A stretch of DNA of 64,000 nt from CBDDHT01 sp965228615 (GTDB taxonomy: Bacteria > Pseudomonadota > Alphaproteobacteria > Rhizobiales > Methyloligellaceae), in NCBI GenBank assembly GCA_965228615.1, contig CBDDHT010000004.1, forward strand, positions 2,170,001 through 2,234,000, read 5' to 3'. The position numbers and the translations under genes are program-made. A model generated the notes under the pieces. That model saw only the letters and a list, made by a program, of their open reading frames with translations, ran no database searches and was not told where the DNA came from. This document shows positions 44,717-53,832 of the stretch, piece by piece (within the stretch, counting starts at the first letter, position 1; every line of letters begins with the position of its first letter).

Positions 44717-46765
44717 ATGTCATCCGAGGGCTACACATTGGGTATCGATATCGGGGGCACATTCACCGATATCGTCTGTCGCGGCGAAGGCCGCGAGGTT
44801 GCCTTCAAGATACCGACGACGCGCGATGATCCAAGTCGCGCGGTCGGCGCAGCCCTCACCACTCTTGAGACCGATCACGCTGTTGCACCGCAGGCTATTA
44901 CACGCTTCGTCCACGGTACGACCGTCGCCACCAATGCTGTAATCGAACGGGCCGGTGCGCGGGTCGGCTTGATCATGACGGAGGGTTTCGGCGACACGAT
45001 CGAGATCGGCCGGCAGATGCGGCGGCAGCTCTACGATCTTGCGCTTGAACCGGAGACCCCGGGATGGTTGGCGCCTGGTGCGCAAAGGGCAGAGGTGACC
45101 GAACGCATTGCACCCGATGGGAGCGTCGTCGCACCGCTTGATGAGGCAAGTCTGACGGCAGCCATCGAAAAACTCGCCGAACGGAGCGTCGATGCCGTTG
45201 CGGTATGCTTGTTGTTCTCATTTGCCAATCCGGCCCATGAGCTGCGCGTGCGCGAAAGACTGGCCGAATTGCTTCCCGGCATCCCGGTATCGCTGAGCCA
45301 TGAAGTCGATCCGGCCTTCCGGGAGTATGAGCGCACGGTTGCCACGGCCTTCGATGCCTACGTCAAACCGGTCGTCGATACCTATCTCAGCCGCCTGCAA
45401 TCGAGTCTGCAGGCGGCAGGCAGCACGGCGCCGGTTCAAGTCATGCAATCGCGGGGCGGACTCTCTGGTGTGGCATCTGCGCGAGCGCGCCCGATCCGCC
45501 TTGCCCTCTCGGGTCCGGCCGCCGGCGTGATCGGGGCCGCGGCGACCGGTGCGGCTGCCGGATGCGCCGATCTCCTCTCCATCGATATCGGCGGAACATC
45601 GAGCGACATTGCGATGATCCGTGCCGGCCAATCAGGCGTTTGCGGCGAAGCCGATGTCGGCGGATACAAGGTTCGGGTCCCTATGCTCGATATTGTGACG
45701 CTCGGGGCCGGTGGCGGCAGCATTGCGTGGATGGATGCCGCAGGCGGCCTCAAGGTGGGACCGCACTCGGCCGGGGCAGAGCCCGGACCTGCATGCTACG
45801 CGCGCGGCGGCTCGGAACCGACGGTGACCGATGCATCGGTCGTGCTCGGCTATCTCGATCCGGACTATTTCGCAGGGGGAACGCTCAAGCTTGCCCCTGA
45901 TCTCGCGTGGCGCGCGATCGAAGAGAAGATCGCGACACCGATGGGAATATCCGTGGAGGCAGCCGCGGCGGGGATCCATCGGATCGCCAATGCGCATATG
46001 GCGGACGGCATTCGCCTGGTTTCGCTCAAACGTGGATACGATCCGCGCGACTTCGCGCTCATTGGATTGGGCGGCGGCGGCGGCATTCATGCCGTCGCAC
46101 TTGCCAATGAGATCGGCAATCATCATGTCGTTATTCCGCGCCGACCGGGCGTTCTTTCAGCTGCCGGACTGTTATCGGCACCACTCGAGCATGAAATCGC
46201 GGCTGCCTACCACACACCGCTCCAGAACGCCGACCCTGCGGACATCGGGCGCGCAATCGAGAACCTCCATGGGCAAGCATCGAAATTGATGACCGATGAC
46301 AGTGCGGACCCGGATCACGCTGAACGCCATACCTATGCCGATGTCGCCTATATAGGACAAAGCTACACGCTAACGGTTCCGCTCGTTCTCGACGGCAGCG
46401 ACAGCGGTCTCGCACAAGCCTATCGCGACTTCGAAATGGAACATGAGCGCGTCAATGGCCTGGCGACGGGTGCACCGGCGAAGATTGTCAACCTTCGCGT
46501 CGTTCACCGGATTGAGGCACCACGGAGTTCCGAAGACGCCGCAGACGGCGCTACGCAAGCGAGACCGGAGGCGATCCGCGCTGTTCGCTTCGAAGATCAT
46601 GAGCCGATCGATACCCGCGTGATCGATCGCGCAGCGTTCGCGCACGGACAGCCACTCGAAGGGCCCCTGATCATCGAGCAAGCCGATGCGACGACCCTTG
46701 TCCCGCCGGGCTGGACGGCAACGGCGAAAGGCGACGGCACATTGCTCGTTGAGAGGACCGGCTAA
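44717..46765 (+). CDS. hyuA: Hydantoinase/oxoprolinase family protein, subunit A
   Basis: This 682-residue protein has the Hydant_A_N domain (N terminus LGIDIGGTFTDIVCRG, then RFVHGTTVATNAVIERAGA) and the Hydantoinase_A ATPase-like domain (LSGPAAGVIGAAA, LLSIDIGGTSSDIAMI, TLGAGGGSIAWMD, FALIGLGGGGGIHAVALA). With HyuB it forms an ATP-dependent amidohydrolase that opens cyclic amides such as hydantoins, N-methylhydantoin or 5-oxoproline. The ATG at 44717 is used; a TTG three codons earlier is also possible. It overlaps hyuB by one base (TAATG), so the two are translationally coupled. Confidence 0.93.
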   Translation: MSSEGYTLGIDIGGTFTDIVCRGEGREVAFKIPTTRDDPSRAVGAALTTLETDHAVAPQAITRFVHGTTVATNAVIERAGARVGLIMTEGFGDTIEIGRQMRRQLYDLALEPETPGWLAPGAQRAEVTERIAPDGSVVAPLDEASLTAAIEKLAERSVDAVAVCLLFSFANPAHELRVRERLAELLPGIPVSLSHEVDPAFREYERTVATAFDAYVKPVVDTYLSRLQSSLQAAGSTAPVQVMQSRGGLSGVASARARPIRLALSGPAAGVIGAAATGAAAGCADLLSIDIGGTSSDIAMIRAGQSGVCGEADVGGYKVRVPMLDIVTLGAGGGSIAWMDAAGGLKVGPHSAGAEPGPACYARGGSEPTVTDASVVLGYLDPDYFAGGTLKLAPDLAWRAIEEKIATPMGISVEAAAAGIHRIANAHMADGIRLVSLKRGYDPRDFALIGLGGGGGIHAVALANEIGNHHVVIPRRPGVLSAAGLLSAPLEHEIAAAYHTPLQNADPADIGRAIENLHGQASKLMTDDSADPDHAERHTYADVAYIGQSYTLTVPLVLDGSDSGLAQAYRDFEMEHERVNGLATGAPAKIVNLRVVHRIEAPRSSEDAADGATQARPEAIRAVRFEDHEPIDTRVIDRAAFAHGQPLEGPLIIEQADATTLVPPGWTATAKGDGTLLVERTG

Positions 46766-48447
46766 TGTCTGCAGATACGATCAACGATCCCATCACCATC
46801 GAAGTGATCCGACACCGCCTCGACACCATTGCAGAGGAAATGGAGACCGTATTGCTCCGCGCATCCTGCTCCCCGATCGTCAAGGAAGGGCTCGATGCAT
46901 CGGCAAGTCTGTTCACAACCGATGGGCAGACGCTTGCACAGGCCTGCGCCATTCCGATTCACCTCGGCACGCTCATCCCGGCGGTCGGCGCCATTCTCAA
47001 GGCCTTCCCGCTCGACCAGATGATCGAGGGCGATATCTATATGCTCAACGATCCTTATCACGGCGGAACGCATCTCCCGGACTTTGCTATTCTCATGCCT
47101 ATCTTTAGCGATGGCCGCCCGCTGGCGCTTGCAGCGGCGATGACCCACCATCAGGACGTCGGGGGAAAGACCGCGGGCTCCGTGCCCACGGATTCCACGG
47201 AGATCTGGCAGGAAGGCCTGCGCGTTCCTCCGGTTCGCTGGGCCAGACAAGGCGTCTTCGACGAGACTCTCACGGCGCTCCTGAAGTTGAATGTTCGCAT
47301 TCCGGATATCTTCATGGGCGATCTGCATGCGCAGATCGCAGCGTGCCAGCTGGCAGCAAAGCGACTCCAGGAAACCGCGATCCGCTATGGCGAAGACAAG
47401 CTCCAGCGAGTCTTTGCGAAATTGCTCGACCGCTCCGAGACGATGACGCGAGCCGCCATTCGAACACTCAATCCGGGCTGTTATCGCTTCGTCGATTTCC
47501 TCGATAACGACGGGGTCGACATGGATCGACGGATCAGGATCGAAGTCGCGGCAACCGTGAATGACGACACCATAAATTTCGATCTCACTGGAACCAGCGG
47601 ACAAGTGCGCGGCCCCTTGAATTGCGTACCCTCCGGATCGCTTGCTGCGGCCTGCTATGCCGTGCGCGCGATCACCGACCCGGCGATTCCGAACAATGCG
47701 GGCTGTTTTCGTCCGATCGACCTGAAGCTGCCGCCCGACAGTCTGGTCAACCCATCGCCGCCCGCTCCGGTCAATGCACGTACCGCGACGATCAAACGGA
47801 TCACCGGATGCATGCTCGGCGCACTTGCTCAAGCGATGCCCGAGCGTGCCATCGGATCCAACGCCGGCTCGCTGGTCGTCATGGCATTCGGCGGGATTCA
47901 CAATGGCCGGACGTTCGTAACAGGCGACCTTCTTGCCGGCGGTTCGGGGGCCGGCCCAAGCGGCGACGGTGTCGACGCGATCGAGACCGATGCTACGAAC
48001 TGCATGAGCGTTCCGGCCGAGGCGATGGAGCTCGAAGCACCGGTTCGTGTCCGGCGCTGCGCACTACGACCTGACACGGGCGGCATTGGCACGACGCGAG
48101 GCGGTCTTGGGCTCGTAAAGGAGTTTGAAGTCCTGGCGGCTGAGGGAATTTCCTTTTCACATCGCGGCGAACGCCACTTTGAACCCGCCAAAGGGATCGA
48201 TGGCGGTCAGGATGGCGGCCTTGCCCATTCCGAGATCATCCGTGCCGATGGGACTGTTGAAGTCATTCCATCAAAGATCGTTACGAGGCTAGGAGTAGGC
48301 GACCGGGTCATCGTCGGAACCCCAGGCGGCGCAGGCCGCGGCGAACCGGGCAGGCGACCGCAAAGCGCTCTGCGCTCCGACATTGCGAATGGCAAGATCA
48401 CGGCTGCGCCAATCGATTTTCAGGCACCAAAGGACGACCCGCACTGA
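46765..48447 (+). CDS. hyuB: Hydantoinase/oxoprolinase family protein, subunit B
   Basis: This 560-residue Hydantoinase_B protein is the partner of HyuA. Family segments are ITIEVIRHRLDTIAEEMETVLLR, HLGTLIPAVGAIL, GDIYMLNDPYHGGTHLPD, AAMTHHQDVGGKTAGS, FDLTGTSGQVRGPLNC and, near the end, RGGLGLVKEFEVL. The His/Asp-rich segments bind the metal centre of related acetone carboxylase and oxoprolinase enzymes. The start codon overlaps the hyuA stop. The ABC transporter genes and the M19 gene downstream on the same strand probably serve the same pathway. The substrate is not fixed by sequence. Confidence 0.93.
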   Translation: MSADTINDPITIEVIRHRLDTIAEEMETVLLRASCSPIVKEGLDASASLFTTDGQTLAQACAIPIHLGTLIPAVGAILKAFPLDQMIEGDIYMLNDPYHGGTHLPDFAILMPIFSDGRPLALAAAMTHHQDVGGKTAGSVPTDSTEIWQEGLRVPPVRWARQGVFDETLTALLKLNVRIPDIFMGDLHAQIAACQLAAKRLQETAIRYGEDKLQRVFAKLLDRSETMTRAAIRTLNPGCYRFVDFLDNDGVDMDRRIRIEVAATVNDDTINFDLTGTSGQVRGPLNCVPSGSLAAACYAVRAITDPAIPNNAGCFRPIDLKLPPDSLVNPSPPAPVNARTATIKRITGCMLGALAQAMPERAIGSNAGSLVVMAFGGIHNGRTFVTGDLLAGGSGAGPSGDGVDAIETDATNCMSVPAEAMELEAPVRVRRCALRPDTGGIGTTRGGLGLVKEFEVLAAEGISFSHRGERHFEPAKGIDGGQDGGLAHSEIIRADGTVEVIPSKIVTRLGVGDRVIVGTPGGAGRGEPGRRPQSALRSDIANGKITAAPIDFQAPKDDPH

Positions 48448-48829
48448 GCTGGTCATTGTGCCCAGAAGATCCTCGTATATGGCCCCCTGGACCATCGCCA
48501 TTTATGCAAAATGGGACGAGATGTCCCGATCACCCTACACGTTGAAAATTGACAGCCTCCTATCCAATCTGACACCATCGTCGTAGTTCGATGGTTTATC
48601 CGGGCCTTAGACACACGGATCTGCCATCCCCTGGGGAGGGTCGTTGTGCCAAGTCAATGCCGATTTGCGTTTTTTCGACTGACGCGTCGCGCGCCGCCCC
48701 TGCCCTGCCCCGCGTTACACCCCTTCACTGCCACCGGCGTGACGCGGTCTCCCGATTAGACATTCGATTCGCGCCTTTCAAATGCGCCAAGACACGGCGG
48801 AAACGCCCGCCGCAGCCAGGAGAGTAGTC
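48448..48829. other. Intergenic region between hyuB and the binding-protein gene
   Basis: These 382 bases hold a small perfect hairpin-like dyad ccatcccctggggaggg near 48626-48642 and the probable promoter of the transporter operon. No gene or terminator with a T-run is evident. Confidence 0.5.
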
Positions 48830-50017
48830 ATGAGCCAGAGATTCAATAAATGGACAGCGGCCTTTGCCGCTTTGGGTGCCTTGTCGTTGGTTGGCACGGC
48901 CAACGCCGGCGATACCACCGGTCTGACCGATACGACCATCAAGGTCGGCGTCATGGGGCCGTTCACAGGCAATGCGTCGAGCTACTCCAAGACGCAGATC
49001 GGTCTCATGGCCTACTTCAAACATATCAATGAACAGGGCGGCATCCACGGACGCAAATTCGAGATGGTCCAGGAAGATACGGCCTGCGCACCGGCCAAAG
49101 GGATCGCCGCTGCCAAGAAACTGGTTCATCAGGACAAGGTTTTCTATCTGCACGGCAATTCCTGCAGCGGTGTGGCGATGGCCGTCAAACCAACCGTCGC
49201 ACCAACCGGCGCCCCTTGGATCATTGCCCACGCGGTGAACCCGAAGATCACGATGCCGGTCAGTGAAAAGAGGAACATCTTTCATGGCGTCCCGGCCGGC
49301 CCTGCCTATGGCGACACGATGGGCCGCTTCGTGATGTCGAAACCGAATGCCAAGAAAATCGCCGTGATTACGCATACGAACGACTGGGCAAAAAGCTACT
49401 GTGACCCGGCGATCGACTTTATCAAGAAGAATGGCGGCGAGATCATCACAACGCAGGCCCTTGAGCGCGGCCAGACGGATTCAACCGCGCAGGTTCTCAA
49501 ATTGAGGCAGGCCAAACCGGATTTTATCCTCGGATGCCTGTATGAAGCTGAGACAGTGATCTTCCTTCGGGACGCCAAGAAGTATCGCCTCGACGTGCCT
49601 GTCATGGGAACGGCCGGAACGGATCTCGAGAACACGCTGGCACGCCTCGGTGACAAGGATGCGGTCAAGAACTACTTCGTGCTGCACGCGTTTGTCGACA
49701 AGGTCGATGGCCCGAAGATGAAAAAGTGGAACGACATCATCCTCAAATACAACCCGAACGAAACCATCACCGGGTTCAGCGCGATCTCCATGGCCAGCGG
49801 CGTTGCTGCTGTTAAGGCCCTCAAGGCCGCCGGACGCGACCTCACCCGTGAGAAATTCATCGCCGAGCTCGAGAAGATCAAGGATCTCGAAACGGGCATT
49901 CTTGCCTGTGCGATGACTTGGACGCCAACCGACCGGCATGGTTGCAAGAAATCGGCGGTCGCCGGATTTGTGGATGGAAATCCAACCGTTCTCTCTGCCT
50001 GGGGCAAGGCCTGGTAG
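48830..50017 (+). CDS. ABC transporter substrate-binding protein, branched-chain amino acid type
   Basis: This 395-residue periplasmic binding protein is of the LivJ/AmiC class (Peripla_BP_6). A signal peptide (ending near NAGD) is followed by TIKVGVMGPFTGNASSYSKTQ, NEQGGIHGRKFEMVQEDTAC, the hinge segment FYLHGNSCSGVAMA and the C-lobe sequence IAVITHTNDWAKSYCDPAIDF. Members bind branched amino acids, amides, urea or aromatic acids. The start at 48830 follows CAGGAGAG. It is the first gene of a transporter set (binding protein, livH, livM, livG, livF) that follows hyuAB, which suggests a hydantoin, oxoproline or related amide as ligand. That is inference. Confidence 0.92.
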   Translation: MSQRFNKWTAAFAALGALSLVGTANAGDTTGLTDTTIKVGVMGPFTGNASSYSKTQIGLMAYFKHINEQGGIHGRKFEMVQEDTACAPAKGIAAAKKLVHQDKVFYLHGNSCSGVAMAVKPTVAPTGAPWIIAHAVNPKITMPVSEKRNIFHGVPAGPAYGDTMGRFVMSKPNAKKIAVITHTNDWAKSYCDPAIDFIKKNGGEIITTQALERGQTDSTAQVLKLRQAKPDFILGCLYEAETVIFLRDAKKYRLDVPVMGTAGTDLENTLARLGDKDAVKNYFVLHAFVDKVDGPKMKKWNDIILKYNPNETITGFSAISMASGVAAVKALKAAGRDLTREKFIAELEKIKDLETGILACAMTWTPTDRHGCKKSAVAGFVDGNPTVLSAWGKAW

Positions 50018-50088
50018 TCTAACCACGTCAGGGAAAGCGTGTGAGCCGCTCGGCCTTCCAAGCGCTAGGTCAAAGACTCATTAGAACG

Positions 50089-50121
50089 CCCGCTCTCAAT
50101 CTTTACACGGTTGGGAGCGGG
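50089..50121 (+). terminator. Hairpin between binding-protein gene and livH (partial terminator)
   Basis: CCCGCTCTCAATC (50089-50101) pairs with GGTTGGGAGCGGG (50109-50121) with one mismatch or wobble, and TTGATTTGG follows. A leaky stop or mRNA-stabilising hairpin after the binding-protein gene is common in such operons and gives more binding protein than permease. Confidence 0.65.
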
Positions 50122-50188
50122 TTGATTTGGCGCCGGGGGTGACGCGACGGCTCGTCTTTCCAGGCATCGGCAAACGGGGCAACGCCGG

Positions 50189-51058
50189 ATGTTTCTACAA
50201 CTCACAGTCAGTGGATTGGCGCAGGGTGCGATTTACGCCCTGATCGCACTCTCCCTGACCGTCGTTTATCGGGCGACGACCATTGTCAATTTCGGTCATG
50301 GTGATTTTGTCATGGCCGGTGCCTTCACGGTCTATGTGCTGGTTATCTATGTCGGCCTGCCCTACATCCCGGCATCATTCCTTGCCGTAATCCTGATGTT
50401 CTTGATCGGTGTCGGCGTCAGCCGGGGGTTCATCGATCCCATCAAAGCGGGGCCGCATATCGGTTTCGCCATGATGAGCATCTCTATCGGCTATGTGCTG
50501 AGAGGCGGCGCGCGCACGCTTTGGGGGCGGGAAGTCTTCCCCATGCCGCAAGTGTTCGATGTCGAACCCTTATTCTTCGGCGACGTCGTGATTACAGGCG
50601 ATGCGCTTTTCATTTGCAGCATCGTGGCCGTTTTGCTGGCGGTCTTTTTTCTCGTTTTCTACAAGACAACGATCGGCACAGTCATTCAGGCCGTCTACCA
50701 GTCGGAGCGCGGCGCAACGCTGATCGGCGTCAATGTGCGCTCCTTTCATGAAATGATGTGGGGTGTCGGCCTCGCCATGGGCGCCATCGGCGGCATTCTG
50801 ATCGCACCGATCTCCCTGCTGCATCCCGATCTTGGCGCGACCTTCCTGATCCGAGGCTTCGCGGCCATGACGCTCGGCGGCTTCGGCTCGCTCGGAGGGG
50901 CTGTCATCGGTGGGCTCCTCCTTGGTGTGTCCGAACAGTATTTCGGCGCTTATATCAATTCGGCCCTGATCGACATTACCGCCTATCTGGTGATCGTCGC
51001 CGTGCTGGTCATCCGACCCGCGGGCCTCTTCGGCAAGACCGTAACGGTCCGGGTGTGA
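50189..51058 (+). CDS. ABC transporter permease, LivH type
   Basis: This 289-residue inner-membrane permease is of the branched-chain amino acid class. About eight hydrophobic helices are visible. The LivH signature at the N terminus is GLAQGAIYALIALSLTVVYRAT, then IVNFGHGDFVMAGAF, and the ATPase-coupling loop is in ERGATLIGVNVRSFHEMMWGVGLAMGAIGG. It pairs with the LivM-type permease encoded 10 nt downstream. The ribosome-binding site at the ATG is weak. Confidence 0.93.
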   Translation: MFLQLTVSGLAQGAIYALIALSLTVVYRATTIVNFGHGDFVMAGAFTVYVLVIYVGLPYIPASFLAVILMFLIGVGVSRGFIDPIKAGPHIGFAMMSISIGYVLRGGARTLWGREVFPMPQVFDVEPLFFGDVVITGDALFICSIVAVLLAVFFLVFYKTTIGTVIQAVYQSERGATLIGVNVRSFHEMMWGVGLAMGAIGGILIAPISLLHPDLGATFLIRGFAAMTLGGFGSLGGAVIGGLLLGVSEQYFGAYINSALIDITAYLVIVAVLVIRPAGLFGKTVTVRV

Positions 51059-51068
51059 GGGGCAGACA

Positions 51069-52052
51069 ATGAGCGAAACAACAGCTCCCGTGACGCCCGC
51101 ATCCATGTCCAAATGGCGGCGCCTCTTTTACCTCATTCCGATCGTTGCGCTCGTCATTCCATTCGTTGCGAACGAGTATCTTCTCTGGGTGGTGAACGCC
51201 ATCCTGGTGTATATCGTGGTCACGCTCGGCTTCAACATCGTCATCGGCAATCTCGGGCAGCTTGCCTTTGCCAATACGGCTTTCTTCGGCATCGGCGCCT
51301 ACACGGCAGCGATCCTCATCGTCTATACCGGTGTGCCCTATTGGATGGCGATTATTGCCGCCGCTGTTACCGGCGGGCTGTCCGGCTTTCTAGCCAGTGT
51401 GACGGCGCTTCGCGGAATCAGACTCTATTATCTCGCCATCATTACGCTCGCGTTCGGGGAACTGATGCGCTGGGTCTATCTGCACGGCGATGCGGTTACG
51501 CACGGTTCCGACGGGTTGCAAGTTCCACCATTGGACTTCTTCGGCTTTGCGCTCGATTCCGAAGCACCGAAATTTTACGTCTTCCTGCTCCTGGTCGTCC
51601 TGATCTTGAAAGCCTCATCCAATCTCATGCGCTCGAGGATTGGACGAGCCATCGTTTCCATTCGAGATAATGAAGCCTCGACAGCGTCGCTTGGTATCAA
51701 CACTGCCCACTATATCGTTCTGGCTTTTGTGTGGAGCGGCGCGGTCGTTGGTGTTGCCGGAGCCATGTATGCCGCACTGACTCAGCGCGTCTTTCCCGAG
51801 TCCTTCGGCCTGACGGAGGTGATCGTACACTTCGCCATGGTGCTGGTCGGCGGTACGGGCAGCATCATCGGCAGCGTCCTCGGCGCCATCACACTGACCG
51901 CCTTGCCGGAATATTTCCGTCAGTTCCCAGGCATGGATGAGCTGTTCTTCGGCATCAGCATCGTTCTCGTCCTGCTATTCTTGCCGAAGGGACTGGTCAG
52001 CCTGCTGCGCAAGATATCTCCCATGTTCAACGAACGATACTATCGGGATTAA
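51069..52052 (+). CDS. ABC transporter permease, LivM type
   Basis: This 327-residue second permease has an N-terminal helix pair (LIPIVALVIPFVANEYLLWVV), the LivM signature YIVVTLGFNIVIGNLGQLAFANTAFFGIGAYTAA, a periplasmic loop and the coupling segment GRAIVSIRDNEASTASLGINTAHYIVLAFVWSGAVVG. It ends with LFLPKGLVSLLRK. The stop codon at 52050-52052 touches the first base of the structured element that separates it from livG. Confidence 0.93.
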   Translation: MSETTAPVTPASMSKWRRLFYLIPIVALVIPFVANEYLLWVVNAILVYIVVTLGFNIVIGNLGQLAFANTAFFGIGAYTAAILIVYTGVPYWMAIIAAAVTGGLSGFLASVTALRGIRLYYLAIITLAFGELMRWVYLHGDAVTHGSDGLQVPPLDFFGFALDSEAPKFYVFLLLVVLILKASSNLMRSRIGRAIVSIRDNEASTASLGINTAHYIVLAFVWSGAVVGVAGAMYAALTQRVFPESFGLTEVIVHFAMVLVGGTGSIIGSVLGAITLTALPEYFRQFPGMDELFFGISIVLVLLFLPKGLVSLLRKISPMFNERYYRD

Positions 52053-52320
52053 GGTCGTGAACTCATGAATGGCACACGGTTCTGTTTGGTCAGGAGGGTT
52101 TGAATGATGGGAAACAAGCGCAAGAGAAGGCTTTTTGCCTTATCGAGCATTTTTTGCCAGCAGGCAGACCCTCCTCACCAAACCCAACGGGCACCCTGGA
52201 ATTGGCCTCTGAGCGCGTTGGAAAGTCTTGAAAGCCAGCAGAGGCTTCCTGCGCCTTTCCGCCTTCTCAGATGCCAATTCCAGAGTGCAGAACCGTGTGC
52301 CATTCATGGGTTCATGACCT
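52052..52320 (+). ncRNA. Large structured element in the livM-livG gap (three-way junction)
   Basis: The whole gap between livM and livG can fold into one structure. The outer stem 52052-52084 with 52288-52320 is 33 bp with no mismatch if two G-U pairs are allowed. Both wobbles are G-U on the plus (mRNA) strand and would be A-C on the other. Inside are two arms: 52085-52099 with 52068+100 numbering to 52182 (that is 52168-52182; 14 of 15 pairs), holding a small AAGGC-ttttt-GCCTT hairpin; and 52196-52213 with 52266-52283 (17 of 18 pairs), holding GGAAAG/CTTTCC and AAGCC/GGCTT stems. It may be a structured RNA or a MITE-like insertion. Confidence 0.7.
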
Positions 52321-52323
52321 AAC

Positions 52324-53088
52324 ATGGAACCACTTCTCAAACTCGATGGCGTTTCCGTCAACTTCGCTGGTCTGCAGGCGTTATCCGGTGTGACCTTTGA
52401 TGCCAATGCCGGCGAGGTTCGCGCGGTTATCGGACCGAATGGCGCCGGTAAGACAACGCTCTTCAATGCAATATCAGGCTATGTCCAAGCGACCGACGGC
52501 ACGATCCATTTCAAGGGCGAGCCCATACACACCCTGGCGCCGCACGACATTTCGGTCAAAGGCGTGCGCAGAACATTCCAGAATGGCGGATTGTTTCCCG
52601 AACTGACGGCGCTCGAGAACGTACTTGCCGGCCTTCACGTGAAAATCAAAAGCGGGTTCTTCGGTATCATGCTGGGGCTTCCAGAGGCCCGGGAAGCGGA
52701 GCGCGAGGGCGTAGAACGCGCACGCCGCCTGCTTGATCTTATGGATCTTGGTCCCATCGCCGACCAGCCGGTCAAGGATCTGTCGGGGGGGCAGCAGCGC
52801 ATGGTCGAGATCGTTCGCACACTCGCAACCGAACCTCCTCTCCTGCTGTTGGACGAACCCGTCGTCGGCCTCTCACCACCGATGCGCGATCGTATGATGG
52901 AAATCATCCGCCGCCTTGCGGGTGAAGAGGGCATTGCTGTGATGCTCATCGAGCATGTGATCGATCTCGTCATGTCCGGGTCGGACGTCATAGTCGTCCT
53001 CAGCTCCGGTCAGAAGATCGCCGAAGGCACGCCACAGGAAATCAGACAGAACCGCGAGGTCTTGGAGGCTTATCTTGGACACGGATAA
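52324..53088 (+). CDS. ABC transporter ATP-binding protein, LivG type
   Basis: This 254-residue ATPase has Walker A GPNGAGKTTLF, the Q-loop region RRTFQNGGLFPELT, signature LSGGQQRM, Walker B LLLLDEPVVGLSP and switch His in LIEHVIDLVM. The long loop before the signature (KSGFFGIMLGLPEAREAERE) is typical of LivG. No ribosome-binding site precedes the ATG; the three bases before it follow the closing strand of the structured element, so translation may depend on that fold. The livF start lies inside its end. Confidence 0.94.
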   Translation: MEPLLKLDGVSVNFAGLQALSGVTFDANAGEVRAVIGPNGAGKTTLFNAISGYVQATDGTIHFKGEPIHTLAPHDISVKGVRRTFQNGGLFPELTALENVLAGLHVKIKSGFFGIMLGLPEAREAEREGVERARRLLDLMDLGPIADQPVKDLSGGQQRMVEIVRTLATEPPLLLLDEPVVGLSPPMRDRMMEIIRRLAGEEGIAVMLIEHVIDLVMSGSDVIVVLSSGQKIAEGTPQEIRQNREVLEAYLGHG

Positions 53089-53794
53089 CCCACTCTTGAG
53101 CATTACGGACCTGCATGTTTCCTACGGCACGAAGCAAGTCCTGCGCGGTATCGACTATTCCGTCTCCCAAGGCGAAGCCGTCGCGGTCCTCGGTGCCAAT
53201 GGTAGCGGCAAGTCGACGTCGCTGAACACGATCAGTGGATTCGTTGCCCCATCTGCCGGCAAGGTCATGTTCGATGGACACGACATTACCGGCCTTCCGG
53301 CTCACAAGATCTTTCGCCACGGCGTGATCCAGGTTTCCCAGTCGCGCGATCTGTTTCCGCACCTCACGGTCGAGCACAATCTGCGGCTCGGATCCATCAT
53401 CCGAAGCCGGGATGACGTCGAGGAGCAGCTGGAAAAGGTGTTCGGCTACTTCCCGCGCCTTGCCGAACGGCGCAAGCAGCATGCCCGCACGCTATCGGGC
53501 GGCGAGCAACAAATGGTGGCCATCGGCCGTGCGGTGATGGCCAAGCCGAAATTGCTTCTGCTCGATGAACCATCCGGCGGCCTGGCACCTCAATTCATCA
53601 AGGAGATCGGCACCATCATCAAGGCGCTCAAGGAAGACGGCTCAACCATGCTGATGGTCGAGCAGAATCTCGCCCTCGCCTTCAATGTTGCCGACCGTTT
53701 CATCATTCTGCGGGACGGCCTCGTCTCCGATGGCGGGTTCGTCAAGGCGCTGGAAGGCAACCACGACGAAATCGTGCGGACGATCTATCTCTGA
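53075..53794 (+). CDS. ABC transporter ATP-binding protein, LivF type
   Basis: This 239-residue second ATPase has Walker A GANGSGKSTSL, signature LSGGEQQMVAIGRA, Walker B LLLLDEPSGGLAP and switch segment MLMVEQNLALAF. The start is TTG at 53075, supported by GGAGG six bases upstream and by the family N terminus (LLSITDLHVSYG). It overlaps the end of livG by 14 bases, indicating coupled translation. Together the five genes encode a complete importer. Confidence 0.93.
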   Translation: MDTDNPLLSITDLHVSYGTKQVLRGIDYSVSQGEAVAVLGANGSGKSTSLNTISGFVAPSAGKVMFDGHDITGLPAHKIFRHGVIQVSQSRDLFPHLTVEHNLRLGSIIRSRDDVEEQLEKVFGYFPRLAERRKQHARTLSGGEQQMVAIGRAVMAKPKLLLLDEPSGGLAPQFIKEIGTIIKALKEDGSTMLMVEQNLALAFNVADRFIILRDGLVSDGGFVKALEGNHDEIVRTIYL

Positions 53795-53832
53795 TAACCG
53801 GCCTCAAGGCACGGCAAACATTAGGATACTCC

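Noticed and set aside
52104..52322. A 72-codon frame between livM and livG
   Set aside because: It lies entirely inside the structured element, its codons follow the hairpin arms, and its product resembles no protein family.
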